A stretch of 64,000 nucleotides of DNA, from positions 36,431,029-36,495,028 of the forward strand of contig NW_022145607.1 in the NCBI RefSeq assembly GCF_000002235.5, written 5' to 3'. Source of the stretch: Strongylocentrotus purpuratus (lineage: Eukaryota > Echinodermata > Echinoidea > Camarodonta > Strongylocentrotidae). The position numbers and the translations under genes were made by a program. The notes beneath the pieces were generated by a model. The model was not told the DNA's origin. It saw nothing but the letters and a program-made list of their open reading frames with translations, and searched no databases. Within the stretch, counting starts at the first letter, position 1, and each line of letters begins with the position of its first letter. This document shows, piece after piece, positions 1-10,440 of the stretch.

Positions 1-240
1 CAGCAAATACAATAGACTGTAGTGCATTTGATGAATTATAAATATTATTTACATATATCAGAAATAACAAAGGGCCGAGGGTTGACCCTTGTGGTACTCC
101 ACACGTTAAAGATACTAAATCTGATTCACTTGAATCATACAATGCATGTCTGCTTAAACAAATGATTCATGATATATCACTTTAAAGTGTATGTTCAATC
201 TGGTTTAACTCATGCTATCTAGCCCCTTGTGGTATATATG
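1..240 (-). mobile_element. LINE reverse transcriptase fragment (I/Jockey/CR1-like)
   Basis: Read on the minus strand, this window edge encodes the catalytic-palm part of a non-LTR reverse transcriptase. The peptide CGVPQGSTLGPLLFLIYVNN is visible, followed by a run ending in SIVFA just before the expected ADD box, which lies off the window. Upstream is CLSRHALYDSSESDLVSL, which fits the usual 'SYLS-R' segment of this family. There is an in-frame TGA where a Trp codon is usual, and another stop further up, so the copy is decayed. The left limit is the window edge and the right limit is approximate. Confidence 0.8.
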
Positions 241-591
241 TTGTCAAAGCAAGATTATGCTGGCTTGATTCTAGTGCTTTATACGGTCATATAAAAACAT
301 CAACAATTAAACAACCTGAATCATGTTCATTTGATAAGTCTGATCGACAAATTACAAAGTAGCGTTTGGTTTGACCGAAAATTCAATCTGCTGGGACGTT
401 TTTTTAAAAAAACTTTTGAAGTTTTAAGGGATTCGTGCGCCGTACGTATAGTCTAAGCGGAACATATCCCTGAATGAAATCGAGTATTTTTTTCTATCTA
501 GCGTTTGATTTTAACCATAGCTTCTTAAAACGAAACACAATCAAACTTTCAGCGATAGGCCTACTATTTTTTTTTAAGAACAAAAAAAGGG

Positions 592-680
592 TATGACTTC
601 AATGTAATGGTGATTTAACACAACAAGTATACCAGTGATCACAGAGAAGATGGTATAAAATGTCAAACCAAGCTCCTGGA
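592..680 (-). pseudogene. Degenerate duplicate of the last SLC16-like exon
   Basis: This lies just downstream (in gene direction) of the functional last exon and is a diverged copy of it. It has an acceptor-like CATCCAG followed by GAGCTTGGTTTGAC, encoding GAWFDI, and then a region matching TIVFMMIGIPVL as TIFSVITGILVV. About 8 bases are missing relative to the parent between these parts, so the frame is lost. It looks like a relic of tandem exon duplication rather than a usable alternative exon. Confidence 0.7.
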
Positions 681-722
681 TGGACAGAGGTTTCCTTTCA
701 ACTTATCATGCCCGGAGCGATG

Positions 723-856
723 CTAAACGTGTTTGGACTTGACTCTCCTGTTTAACAGTACCGATATGACTACAACGTTGATGGTGAAGAACAAAACAGG
801 TATTCCAATCATCATGAAGACGATGGTATAAGACTGGATGACGTCAAACAAAGCTC
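723..856 (-). CDS. SLC16-like gene, last coding exon
   Basis: The acceptor CATGCAG precedes GAGCTTTG at 856. The exon encodes GALFDVIQSYTIVFMMIG (the GALYD-like motif before TM12), then the last helix and a short basic tail ending in KSKHV and TAG at 725-723. The phase matches the donor at 2411. Confidence 0.88.
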
Positions 857-3800
857 CTGCATGAGAGAATAGATTAAGAAATAATAGAAAAAGAATTGCT
901 AGCTAATTGGATAACACAAAATAATAGGCGATGAGTTGTCCAGATCTTTGAGTGTTTAAAGTAGATATTCATTGATTTTAAAAACTAACTTTATTTTCAT
1001 TGTTGCAAAGTTGAAACTTTGATTCGACAAGGTTATCAAAATTCAATGCTTGGAAACATAAATGACTTGGTACGCGGACACTTTTTTTTTTTTTTGGTAT
1101 CGAAATTTGAAAATTTGACATTTTGCTCTGTTGGGGGGGGGGGGTATGGTCATCTTTTTGACGTCGGCCATGGGGATTTTTTTTTTTTTTTTTTTTTTTA
1201 ATTAAAAAAAAAAAAAAAAAAAAAAAAAATCAAAAGGGGGGGGGGGGGGGTTTAGGGAAATTTAGGGGGGGGGGGGGGGTTTACACACAAAAAATTACCA
1301 AAGGGGGGGGGGTTTAACCCCCCAAAGCCCCCCCTGTGTACGCGCCTGGACGCCATTGTATATTCAGCTGCACACACCGCGGTATGTTCGGCGTTTCAAG
1401 AGGGAACAAATGCCGTCCTTAATATCATTCTGGGGGTTTTCAATTTGAAAGTCTGGTTTCTTTGATTGTTAATTAACCCCTATCCTGTGTATTTGCAAGC
1501 AAAATATTTTAGTTATCAGAATCAGGTCATATCCCATTTTGAATGGTTTGATATGCCATTACATTTATATTCACTAAACACATTATAATTTGACAAATAA
1601 TAGCTTTGCAATTATGTTCATTCTCAATGGGATGCCGTCTGCTTGGGCTGTGTTGGTCCATATAGTGACGTCATTAAAACATCGTTATTTTTCCGGCGAA
1701 TCTCTCGTATATCCCAGCTGCTATGGAGGTGGTTGTATTTGCATTTGTTATAAATCACCCGATATGTAGTTGACCTAAAACTTGTACGATGGTCATCTGT
1801 TCGCTTACCAGTTTCTAGTGATACATTAGTTGACATATTTGTGATTTTCTTTGAATTTCACCTTTAAGGGTTGTATTTGAAAATATCAGAAATATTTTAG
1901 AGTAAAACTGATATAGCTTCATTGTTTTAATTTCAAACGCTTCATAGTGTGGAAAATCCTAGACGAAATCCTTAAATTACGTTAAATTTGCTCTAAAAAA
2001 TGACAGGCTTACAATTTCGATTTTGTAAAAAAAAAGTTTTAAAAAAATCTCGAAACAGAGTGGAATGTTAATAATTATAACTCACACTAGTAAAGTGGAG
2101 GAGGAAACCCTGATGTGCGTAGTAGAGACATTTTAAAACAACTGAACCATCGCTCCTAGGAAACATCTATGAATTAAAAATGAACGGCATGGCTTTCTGT
2201 TTTACAAGCCTTGTACTTTATTAACGATATTCATTCGTCTATTATTTTGCCAGTTTATGTCTGACTGTTGGATGATAAATTAATTGAAAATTGAATTGAC
2301 AAAAAAAGGTTGTATAAAAAAGTGGCATTGTCTAGTCTTAATCAAGTTTGTGATAATATATACAAAGCTTGAATTTAATATTATTCCGGAGTGCCAAGAT
2401 ATTTGTCTACCTGTGAGTAACCCCGCCGAGATATTACCAGAGCCGTGTATTAACATCAACAGTCCAAGGCCAAAACTGAAGTTGCTTTCATCTACCAACG
2501 TCAGTTTAAGAAAAGTTGCGTCTGCAGTATCCAATACAAAAAAGCAGAGGCCCTGAAGAAATGCCCAAACTGAACGAATGATGAATGATTCGCCGACGAA
2601 ATCAAAGAAAAATGACAAGCTGGTAATAAAACCAACGGTGATGTAGATTTTGAACATGTGTACTTTCTTAACGAGGAGAATGACAGTAATGGTTCTGCCT
2701 ATAATCCCACTGATTCCACCGATTGAAGACAAGAAGACAGCTCGAGATGGGGTAATGCCTAACTGCTCTGAGTGAGGCACTAGGTACAACACCCAGGCTT
2801 CGAACGAATAAGCACGAAGGTAAGTCGCTGGGAGGCACATTAGGAACAGAGCTTCCTTGGTCATAAACAGTTTGCAGCGAGATATAAATGATGAGCATAA
2901 ATTATATTTCTCACTATCATCTTGACCAGATCTTGAAGCATCAGGAAGATCGCCCACCTCACCAGGATGATCGCATGCACTATTGAGCAAAGAAACGTGT
3001 TCCTCGTTATCATTACCAATTAAAACCCCTTTATCCTCCTCGTATCTTTTTGTATCATTTATTACGATTGCAGCATTTAGTGTCTCCGTATTTTCAAGGT
3101 TTTTCTTGGTATGAAAACGGCTTTCTGCCAGTGCCTGGCCTTGGTCCATATCATTTCTCGATTCATCTTTCGATCTGGTCATTTGATCACCTCCTTCTAT
3201 ACCATCTTCCTCATCGTCACCCTCCGACAGTTCATAACGGATCACCTCCGATGGATCTTGTTCACTACCACTTTGTTCAGTGGTGTTATCTTTCACGCTG
3301 AAGATTGGTTTCCGAATGGCCGCTCCCCCTGCAACCTTATGAAACATAATCGCTCCAAGAATCATGAAAACTCCAGAGTAACCGTACGCTTCTAAAGATC
3401 GCTCAGCGATGACGGGTAGAAATATTACGCCTGCTGTTGTACCATATGATGCTATGGTGTTCATTAGAACAAAATTCTCTTTGAAATACTGGTTCATCAA
3501 GAGAGCAATCGGTAAGTAGGCACAGCATCGGCCAATCCCTGGCAATGAGATAACAAAGTGAAACATATTGAGGATTTATGCTAAAGATATTATTGGTTGC
3601 TACTACTTAAATAGACAATAATAATAATAATATGCCACTGCAAAAGGTAATGTCTGCCAAGTATAACTCGTTTTAAACTTCATATAAAACTAGAGTTTTC
3701 TCATATTTTTTCTTATTAACTCAACATTAAGTGTTCATGGAGCCGGCAGGATTGCCGCACAGAAAGTGTGTGTGCTTTTGTTTTCTTCTATCGCTGATAT

Positions 3801-4163
3801 ATTTTGCTCCCTTTCGGACAAACATGAATCCATACCTAACTTATAAAGAAAAAAAGGCCGAGGGTAAATTCCAGGGAGACACCAACAGCGATAATATATT
3901 TAAAATGAAACCACATGATACCAGACACCCCCCATTTATTACCCCTCCTAATATGACATACCTGTGAGTGCCAACATACAACCAAGACCGGTGATGTTGG
4001 AGATGAAACCGCATGCTACCAGACAGACCCCACTTATTACCCCTCCTAACATGGCAACGATTCGATGATCTACTTTCTGGAGGACCAAGGAAACGAAAGG
4101 ACCTGCACGGACATTGATTGAATTATAGAAATTAAAGAAACATTGTGGTTAGAGTGTGTTTGG

Positions 4164-4194
<31 letters not shown>

Positions 4195-6101
4195 TTGTAA
4201 GATGCGTGAAACAGGGATAATGATATGTGTACATAACCTCTTAGTGGGGATACACTGGCACAAGTCCTGTGAATATCCCCAGTTGATAACTTTTTTTATT
4301 TTTTGCTAATTTCGGTAATAACCCAAAAGGAGTCTACTGCCCTTCATAGAAGAGTTCCAAGACAATCCACAATTTTATAATAAGACGCCAAATTTTCGAA
4401 CGCTACTTTGTGTATCATCTAAAATTTAAAAATCTTAGGAATGAACAGCGCCTAGTAAACTCTCATATAAAAACAGAGGGCTAAATTCTTGTTATTCTTT
4501 GACAAAATGTAATTGTATTCATTTATCTGGCATTACATGAATCAAAGAAAAGAATCTTTATACAAAATATTTCAAATTCCAATATCCCCAATTTCATACT
4601 TAAAGATAATTAAAGATAAATATCTACATTTGGCACAATTTACCTATATATGTGTGTGTGTGTGGGGGACCAATCAACCGTAACAGAAGAAGAAATAACA
4701 ATTGTAAATCCATTTCCTTATAATTTTCTTGAGTATACGATCCGAACTCGAATATGTGTACCTATAACGCCAATACCATTCCAACAATACAACTATGACA
4801 ATGTATAGACCTAATGACAAGCGGTTTTTGTGTAGAAAAGTTATTGAGGACTATTTATGAACGAACTAGGATCGTATTATAGACATTATTTACACAATTT
4901 GCCCCGTCCACAACCCGTTTTACGATTTTCTAGAACGGTTCCAGAACGAAGTGAGAACTAGTTTGGTGTGGCGGTAGCTTAAACGGGCTCAAATTGTGTG
5001 CGAACGGATCGAACATAGTACCAACTGTTTACGAACGTCATGAATGGGCTCGGACTTTCTTGGACGGTGAGGGTGCTCTAAAACTTTGAGCATGTTCAAA
5101 ATTGTCCTCGTCCTGCAATTAGACGGAGTGACAACGTACTTAAAACTAGATGGACCTACTACGAACATAATTGACGTACTACGAACAGAATTGCCGTACT
5201 TCGATCCTACTGGGAACGTGTTACAACTTGATGTGGTCGACCATATAACTTAGCAAGAACGCGCTGGGTTTTATAGCGTCGAACTAGGACGGAATTGCAC
5301 ACGCACGACGGGAGCGCGTTCGAAAGCACCAAGAACGAGATGAGGACGAGTTCAACTGTCTCTGAACGGGTTGGTTAAGTTAAAAACTAGTTAGAACAAG
5401 TTGCGAACTAGTAAGAAAGGTTTGGACTGCTTGGAAATGTCAAATTTACCCGATCTGAACTTAATATGAACTGACTGTGGAAGGGAACAGACGAGTTGGA
5501 CGTATTGGGGACTGTTAATGAACGAACTAGGATCGTATTATAGACATAAGTCCAGTCCGAGCCCGTCCATGAAGTCCTTAAACAGATCGTAAACAGTTGC
5601 TATTACGTTCAGCACCATTCACACACAGTTTTAGCCCGTTTGGCAACATTTTCGAGAACGTAGTCAGAACTAGTTTGGTGTGATGGGAGCTTTAGCAACA
5701 TTTTCCAGAACGTATAGTGAGAACTAGTTTGGTGTGGTGGGGGCTTTAAGTGGGAAGCTATTCATGGGTGTCCGGTGTGTGTGCTTGTGTGTAGATAGAG
5801 GAACGGGGTATCGAAATTTGGATACATTTAATTGGGAAAATAGAGTCTATTGTTCTTTAAAGAATTTTAAAGAATCAAATAATTCACCTGAAAAGAGCAT
5901 GATTGTACCGGGTAAACTGCAGATAAAGCCTACTGTTGCGTAATTTCTGTTGAATCTTTCAACCATCACTGGAAGGAGAACGCCGAAAGCCTTGGTGATC
6001 CCAATCGCCATGTTTGTCATGAATTTGCATAGTATGATGACGTAACCCCACTTCCAGTTTAAAATGGAGATCTCTTGTCCTCTTGATGACTCCATTAATT
6101 T
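723..6101 (-). CDS. SLC16 / monocarboxylate-transporter-like gene, four coding exons
   Basis: A major-facilitator membrane transporter of the SLC16 (MCT) family, expected to move monocarboxylates or related small solutes across the plasma membrane. Coding exons on the minus strand are 6095-5888, 4102-3962, 3538-2411 and 856-723. All three junctions are phase 1 with AG/GT borders, and they join to 1611 nt (536 aa plus TAG). The ATG at 6095 follows an acceptor at 6103-6102, so a 5' UTR exon should lie upstream. The N-terminal half has about six membrane segments. YFKENFVLMNTIASYG matches the TM4-TM5 family motif. A long acidic cytoplasmic loop (about residues 195-340) precedes the C-terminal half, which contains GGISGIIGRTI and ends near LLTGALFDV, typical of the last helices. 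The usual (D/E)G(G/S)(W/F)GW motif before TM1 is only NWKWGY, so this is a divergent member. Substrate and human orthologue cannot be assigned. Confidence 0.9.
857..2410 (-). other. Intron 3 of the SLC16-like gene with a G/T/A-run repeat
   Basis: AT-rich intron. At about 1061-1349 is a low-complexity insert of long T, A and G runs. It ends in GTACGCGCCTG and is closely similar in layout to 52936-53151. The small open frames are products of the runs. Nothing else is recognised. Confidence 0.6.
2411..3538 (-). CDS. SLC16-like gene, large central exon
   Basis: 1128 nt encoding TM4 to TM11 and the large cytoplasmic loop. It opens with GIGRCCAYLPIALLMNQYF, carries the acidic Ser/Asp/Glu-rich loop, resumes membrane helices at LFLMCLPATYL and ends at AGLLTG. 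The donor is ACAG|GTAGAC. One large exon covering the loop and most of the second half is common in this family. Confidence 0.92.
3905..3958 (-). pseudogene. Partial duplicate of SLC16-like exon 2
   Basis: The plus-strand text from ATGAAACCACATGATACC to CCTCCTAATATGACATA repeats 3999-4053 of the neighbouring exon with about 85% identity. It sits directly beside the exon's donor end and is too short to be a functional exon. Confidence 0.65.
3962..4102 (-). CDS. SLC16-like gene, exon 2
   Basis: 141 nt between acceptor CCGTGCAG and donor ACAG|GTATGT. It encodes GPFVSLVLQKVDHRIVAM and then VISGVCLVACGFISNITGLG, the TM2-TM3 and TM3-TM4 part. Both ends are phase 1. Confidence 0.9.
4140..5887. other. 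Intron 1 with a patterned GAAC/GGAC-word region
   Basis: 4150-4195 is GT then G run. 4640-4670 is GT-rich. From about 4830 to 5760 the plus strand is filled with short words such as GAACG, GAACT, GGACG and ACTAGT about every 10 bases, unlike the flanks. A block containing ACTAGGATCGTATTATAGAC occurs at 4866 and 5528, and AGAACTAGTTTGGTGTG occurs three times (about 4950, 5665, 5720). It is a degenerate internal repeat of unknown kind. Confidence 0.5.
5888..6095 (-). CDS. SLC16-like gene, first coding exon
   Basis: Starts at ATG 6095-6093 (MESSRGQEISILNWKWGYVI) and ends TTTTCAG|GTGAAT. It encodes the N-terminus, TM1 (with ITKAFGVLLPVM) and the start of TM2. The exon itself opens at 6101 after TTTCAG, six bases before the ATG. 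Confidence 0.85.
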
Positions 6102-6199
6102 CTGAAAGCAAAGTATTCGTACAAGAGAATACATAGTTAACTGTTTTCACCTGTCAAACGGCGTGTAAATCTCAACATTCCACAGATTAAGAGTATCAA

Positions 6200-6560
6200 A
6201 CAATCAATAAATCTAATCAAATTAAATTAATCAAATGAATCATCATTAAACTGATCTATAATGAGTTAATCAATTACTTAATCATACAATGGCAACAGTT
6301 ATCAATTAATGAACAAATCAATAAATTGATCCATTTACTGTTGAATAAATCATTCAATTCTGAAGGAAAAAAATCAATCAACCGATCAACCAATCATTCA
6401 AACATTTAATCAAACATTCAATCAATCAATCAATAAATGAATCGACCAATCAAACGGACAATTAAACAATCAAGCAATCAATATATCAATCAACCAACAA
6501 ATCAACCAACTAACCAATCAAACAATCAGCCAATTAATCTATCAATCTATCTATTAAATC
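6200..6560. repeat. Degenerate (AATC)n / (CAAT)n simple repeat
   Basis: More than 300 bases of AATCAATC-type tetranucleotides with frequent drift. A shorter stretch of the same type is at 37385-37450. Confidence 0.85.
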
Positions 6561-6599
6561 GAACAGTCACCTTCTCACATATGACAAAACCCAAATCTA

Positions 6600-8870
6600 T
6601 CACATTCTGGTAAGAGCCACTGATTGGGCCATGATAAAGAATGTGAAAGCATTTGCCAGAGAGGAATGCGACTCTCAGCATCACCTAGTAGCTGCAGACC
6701 TCCACATAAAGGCCGGTAGGAAGAAACGAAGGAAGTTCAATCCACGGCTGCAGATCTGGAAACTTCAGAAGAAAGAAGAACAGGAGTACTTTCAGTCTAT
6801 TATTGAATACAGACATGCAGAGGTCCAAGAGGCCAGTGGTATAAAAGATAAATTGCTGGCGATGAAAAGATGTGGCTTGAGGCAGCAGCAGAGGTGTGCG
6901 GATGGACACGAGGAAAAAGCAGACACAAAGAAACCTGGTGGTGAAATGAGGATGTCACAACGGCTGCTGAGGAGAAGAATGCAAAGTTCAAAATCTGGAA
7001 TCAGTCAGGGAGGGAGGAAAACCACATGGCATACAAGGTAGCAAAGAGAAATTTACGGAAAGAGATTTGGGAAGCCCAGGAGGCCAAGAGAAGTGAGCTT
7101 ATGGAGGAAATAACAGAAGGGAATCAAAAGAGGCTATTTAAGATAGTAAAGCAGATGGCACGAGCTGTTGTGGACGTATTGGGCCAAACATGTGTGAAAG
7201 ATGAGCCTAAAAACATTGTCATTGAGGCTGCTTCAGTGAAAGAAGCGTGGAGGAGTTACATGAAACGCATCATGAATGTTGAAAACTCATGGGATGTGAT
7301 CACTTAGTGTGACGCAACAGAGGGGTAAAGATGTCCCATCTCACAATGTGAGGTTGCTCGCGCCCTTGTACTCTCCAGCAAGGGAAAGGCAGCTGGTCCA
7401 TCAAGAGTGGTCAAGGAAATCATATTATCATTAGGGAATTAGCATGGTGTTGAGTGGTTGGTAGATCTGATCTATGATATTCTAGATGAAGGTCATATTC
7501 CATCTGACTGGACTCTGAGTGCTGTTTTTCCACTCTATAAAGGAAAAAGGAAACCCTCTGGCCTTTAGGTCCTTTCTATGAGAGAGTTCTGGAAAAGAGA
7601 GTCAGAGAGTAGGTTAGTACAGTTGATATGCAGTTGAGAACTAAAGGGAACTATCGATGCAATATTCACCGTACGTCAGATGCAAGAAAAGTTTATTGCA
7701 AAGAAGCAGCAGCTGTACTTTGCATTTGTCGACCTAGAGAAGGCCTTTGACCAAGTATCAAGGGAGGTTGTCAGATGGGCGTTGAGGATGACAGGTGTTG
7801 AGGAGTGGCTCGTACGAGCAGTCATGGCACTATTTGCAGAAGCAAAGACACACATCCAAACGTCGTGTGGTGACAGCGAAATCTTTGATGTCAAAGTAGG
7901 AGTTCACCAAGGCCCAGTGCTCAATTTCATCCTCTTCATCGTCGTAATATATGTCATCTCAAAGGACATTCAGGAAGGCTTCCATGGAACTGCTCTATGC
8001 AGATGACCTTGTGCTGATGGCTAAGAGTGATCAAGAACTTAATTTATAGCTAAAAATATCTCCATTACAAGCAGCCCTAGAAGGAAAGGGTCTGAAAGTG
8101 AATGCTGAAAAGTCCAAGGTCATGGTGTCTTCTGCCGATGCAGGTGAGACAGAGAAAACAGAATACCACTGCGGAGTTTGCTATACAGATGTATGAGCAA
8201 ACTTAATAAGATGCACTAAATGCAGTTGCTGGTTCTATCGCAGATACAGTGGAATATGTGGTAGCCTGTAAGCAGCAAGTTATTAAGACATTCATCTGAA
8301 AGAGATGCTTAGGTACAATCTCATAGAAAATGTACCAGTGACAATGTGACAGGTTTGGATCTCCATGGAACGCCGTATAATAGGGTGGAAAAGTTCTGCT
8401 ATCTGGGAAACATGTTGAATGTCAGAGGAGAGACAGCAGCTGTGACTGCAAGATTCCAAAGCGCTTGCAAAAAAGTTTCGTGAGCTCTCTCCTTTCCTCA
8501 GCTCAAGGGCAACCCCTTTAAGAGTAAAAGGGAAAGCTGCTTGAGTAAGAAAGTGCATGACGTACGGAAGCGAAACATGGGCAATGAAATCGTCCAATGT
8601 AAAGCGCATAGTGAAAGCTGAGATGACGATGGTGAGGTGGATGTGCAGGGCATCACTAATTCACGAGAGAATGGAATTGATGGGGTGGCACAGGTTATGA
8701 GGATAAATATTGTTTTGGACATGTAGCAAGTAGAGAGGCAACACACTGGCTCCAGAGAGCTCTAAACTTTTCGGTCACTGGAAGAAGGCCTCGCGGTAGA
8801 CCCGGGAAAATTTGGAGGGAAACCATAGAAGATGACAAAACATCTGGTATCAGTCTCCTTCTTCTTCCAG
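6600..8870 (+). mobile_element. Decayed LINE with RTE-like reverse transcriptase
   Basis: Parts appear in order on the plus strand. There is an endonuclease tail (CDSQHHLVAADLHIKAGRKK), then a linker. RT pieces follow: SSKGKAAGPS, then LYFAFVDLEKAFDQVSREVV, VGVHQGPVL and LLYADDLVLMAKS, in different frames. A cysteine motif (CGVCYTDV, CTKCSCWFYR) follows, then a tail with GHVASREATHW and RRPRGRPGK. Several stops and frameshifts separate the parts, so it cannot make a working protein. The order of RT, cysteine motif and GRPRK tail is seen in an invertebrate RTE/BovB-like group; the clade name is from memory. Confidence 0.85.
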
Positions 8871-9145
8871 TTAAGTGCTGCTTCAAGGTGATGAAGATAA
8901 TCGAACTGGTTGTGTGTGTATATGTGTAGTCTTTCACATATCCTGTTATTCCATATTTAGGTGATACGTAACGAAGTCTACGTATCACCTATTGATTTCG
9001 TCAAGATTTTCTTTTTAGGTGATACGTACGTAGACGTATCACCTTTTGATTTCGTCAAGATTTTTATTATTTATTTGTTTATCAGGTGGGCTGTATATCG
9101 TACAGACCACCTTATAATTTCGTTAGAATTGCCTTTATTATTTAT

Positions 9146-10383
9146 TAGGTGGTCTGTCGATATCGACAGATCACCTATTGTTTTCGTCAGAATTTTCTTT
9201 CTTTATTTTTATTTCCTACATTTTTTTGTTAACAAGATAACTCAAGATCAATTTGGTCAATCTCGTTCAATTTTGACACAGTTATAGGTCATTGCCATAA
9301 GACGTTCCAGTAACCTTTTCAAGGTCATCGGGTCATCGTGACGTCATCCAGGCGCCATTTTGTGAAATCACGTTATCCATCATATCTTCGTGATGCATAA
9401 GCAAAGGTCATTCATATTCATATCACATATATTTCAGGTCAAGGGTCAACAGGTCATGTCATCAAAGGTCACATAAAGGTCATGACGCGCGCGTACGTGC
9501 GCGTCAAAATTTTAAAATGCTCAAAATTACTTAACTATTAAAGGAGAGTACGAATCAGGTCATTTTAAGCATTTCAACATTTTCCGTCCGTACGTGTCCC
9601 AGCGCGCGTTGCGCGCGCTCACAACGCGCGGAAAAGGTCAAATTCATTTTTTTTTTTTACATGATTTAGATTTCTCTTACTGTAAATGACAATTTACATT
9701 AATTTCAGTCACTCTTGACCTTTTATAAGGCCGTGAGCGCGCGTCAAAGTTCAAAATCCGCGCATGCTGCTATGGGAAATATAATGCAAATTTGATCAAA
9801 ATAATGCCATTTTAAAAATCGAAATAGCTCTTCAGATAGTCAAATGACCCCCAACTTTTATATCATGGTTGGAAAAAGCATGAGTTAAAGATATGATTTC
9901 ATGTCTCATTTGACCTTCAATTAACTCATGACGTCATCATAATGGCCTCCGAACTTAAAATTTCAATTTGCATATTATGACGTCAGCATTTTTTTGGAAA
10001 ATTGATTGTATCTTTCTAAAACTTGATTAATTTTCTTTAAAATTTTGATATGTTCTAGCTGAGACAATTCTCTACAAATCTAGTTGTCACAATTTTTCAT
10101 TTTGACAAAGGCATCATGGCGTATTTTTGCGATTAAAGGAGGCAAGCTAATTTTTTCACATTTTGCGTGTATTCTCTATGGGACATGACTTTTTCTCAAA
10201 ACTTGATTCTCCATTCCCGTCTTTCGCGAGCAATATCTACGTCGTTTTAGCTTCATTTACGCTGAACTCCGAATATGTTGTAGCTGAGACAAAAAGCTAT
10301 TTCAAATGTACCCTTTATTTTGTCTCAATTTTTTGTTGGATCAGCCCACCTATACTTGTTCCAAACAAGTATTACAAATCTAG
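9146..10383 (+). mobile_element. Chimeric Helitron-like element, B-type 5' end and C-type 3' end
   Basis: It starts with AGGTGGTCTGTCG (B-type hairpin) and a B-like body start (GATAACTCAAGATCAATTTG). It ends with the C-type tail CAGCCCACC, hairpin and AAATCTAG at 10383. The body has many AGGTCA words, three TGACGTCA sites and two alternating C/G-rich tracts. Confidence 0.55.
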
Positions 10384-10440
10384 TCAGGTGGGCTGTATAA
10401 CGTACAGACCACCTTATAATTTCGTTAGAATTGCCTTTAT

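Noticed and set aside
181-240. Second CCTTGTGGTAT resembling another reverse PQG motif
   Set aside because: The flanking translation does not fit an RT palm; probably chance.
5734-5943. Small plus-strand frame overlapping SLC16-like exon 1
   Set aside because: Lies opposite a clearly spliced exon and in the patterned intron region.
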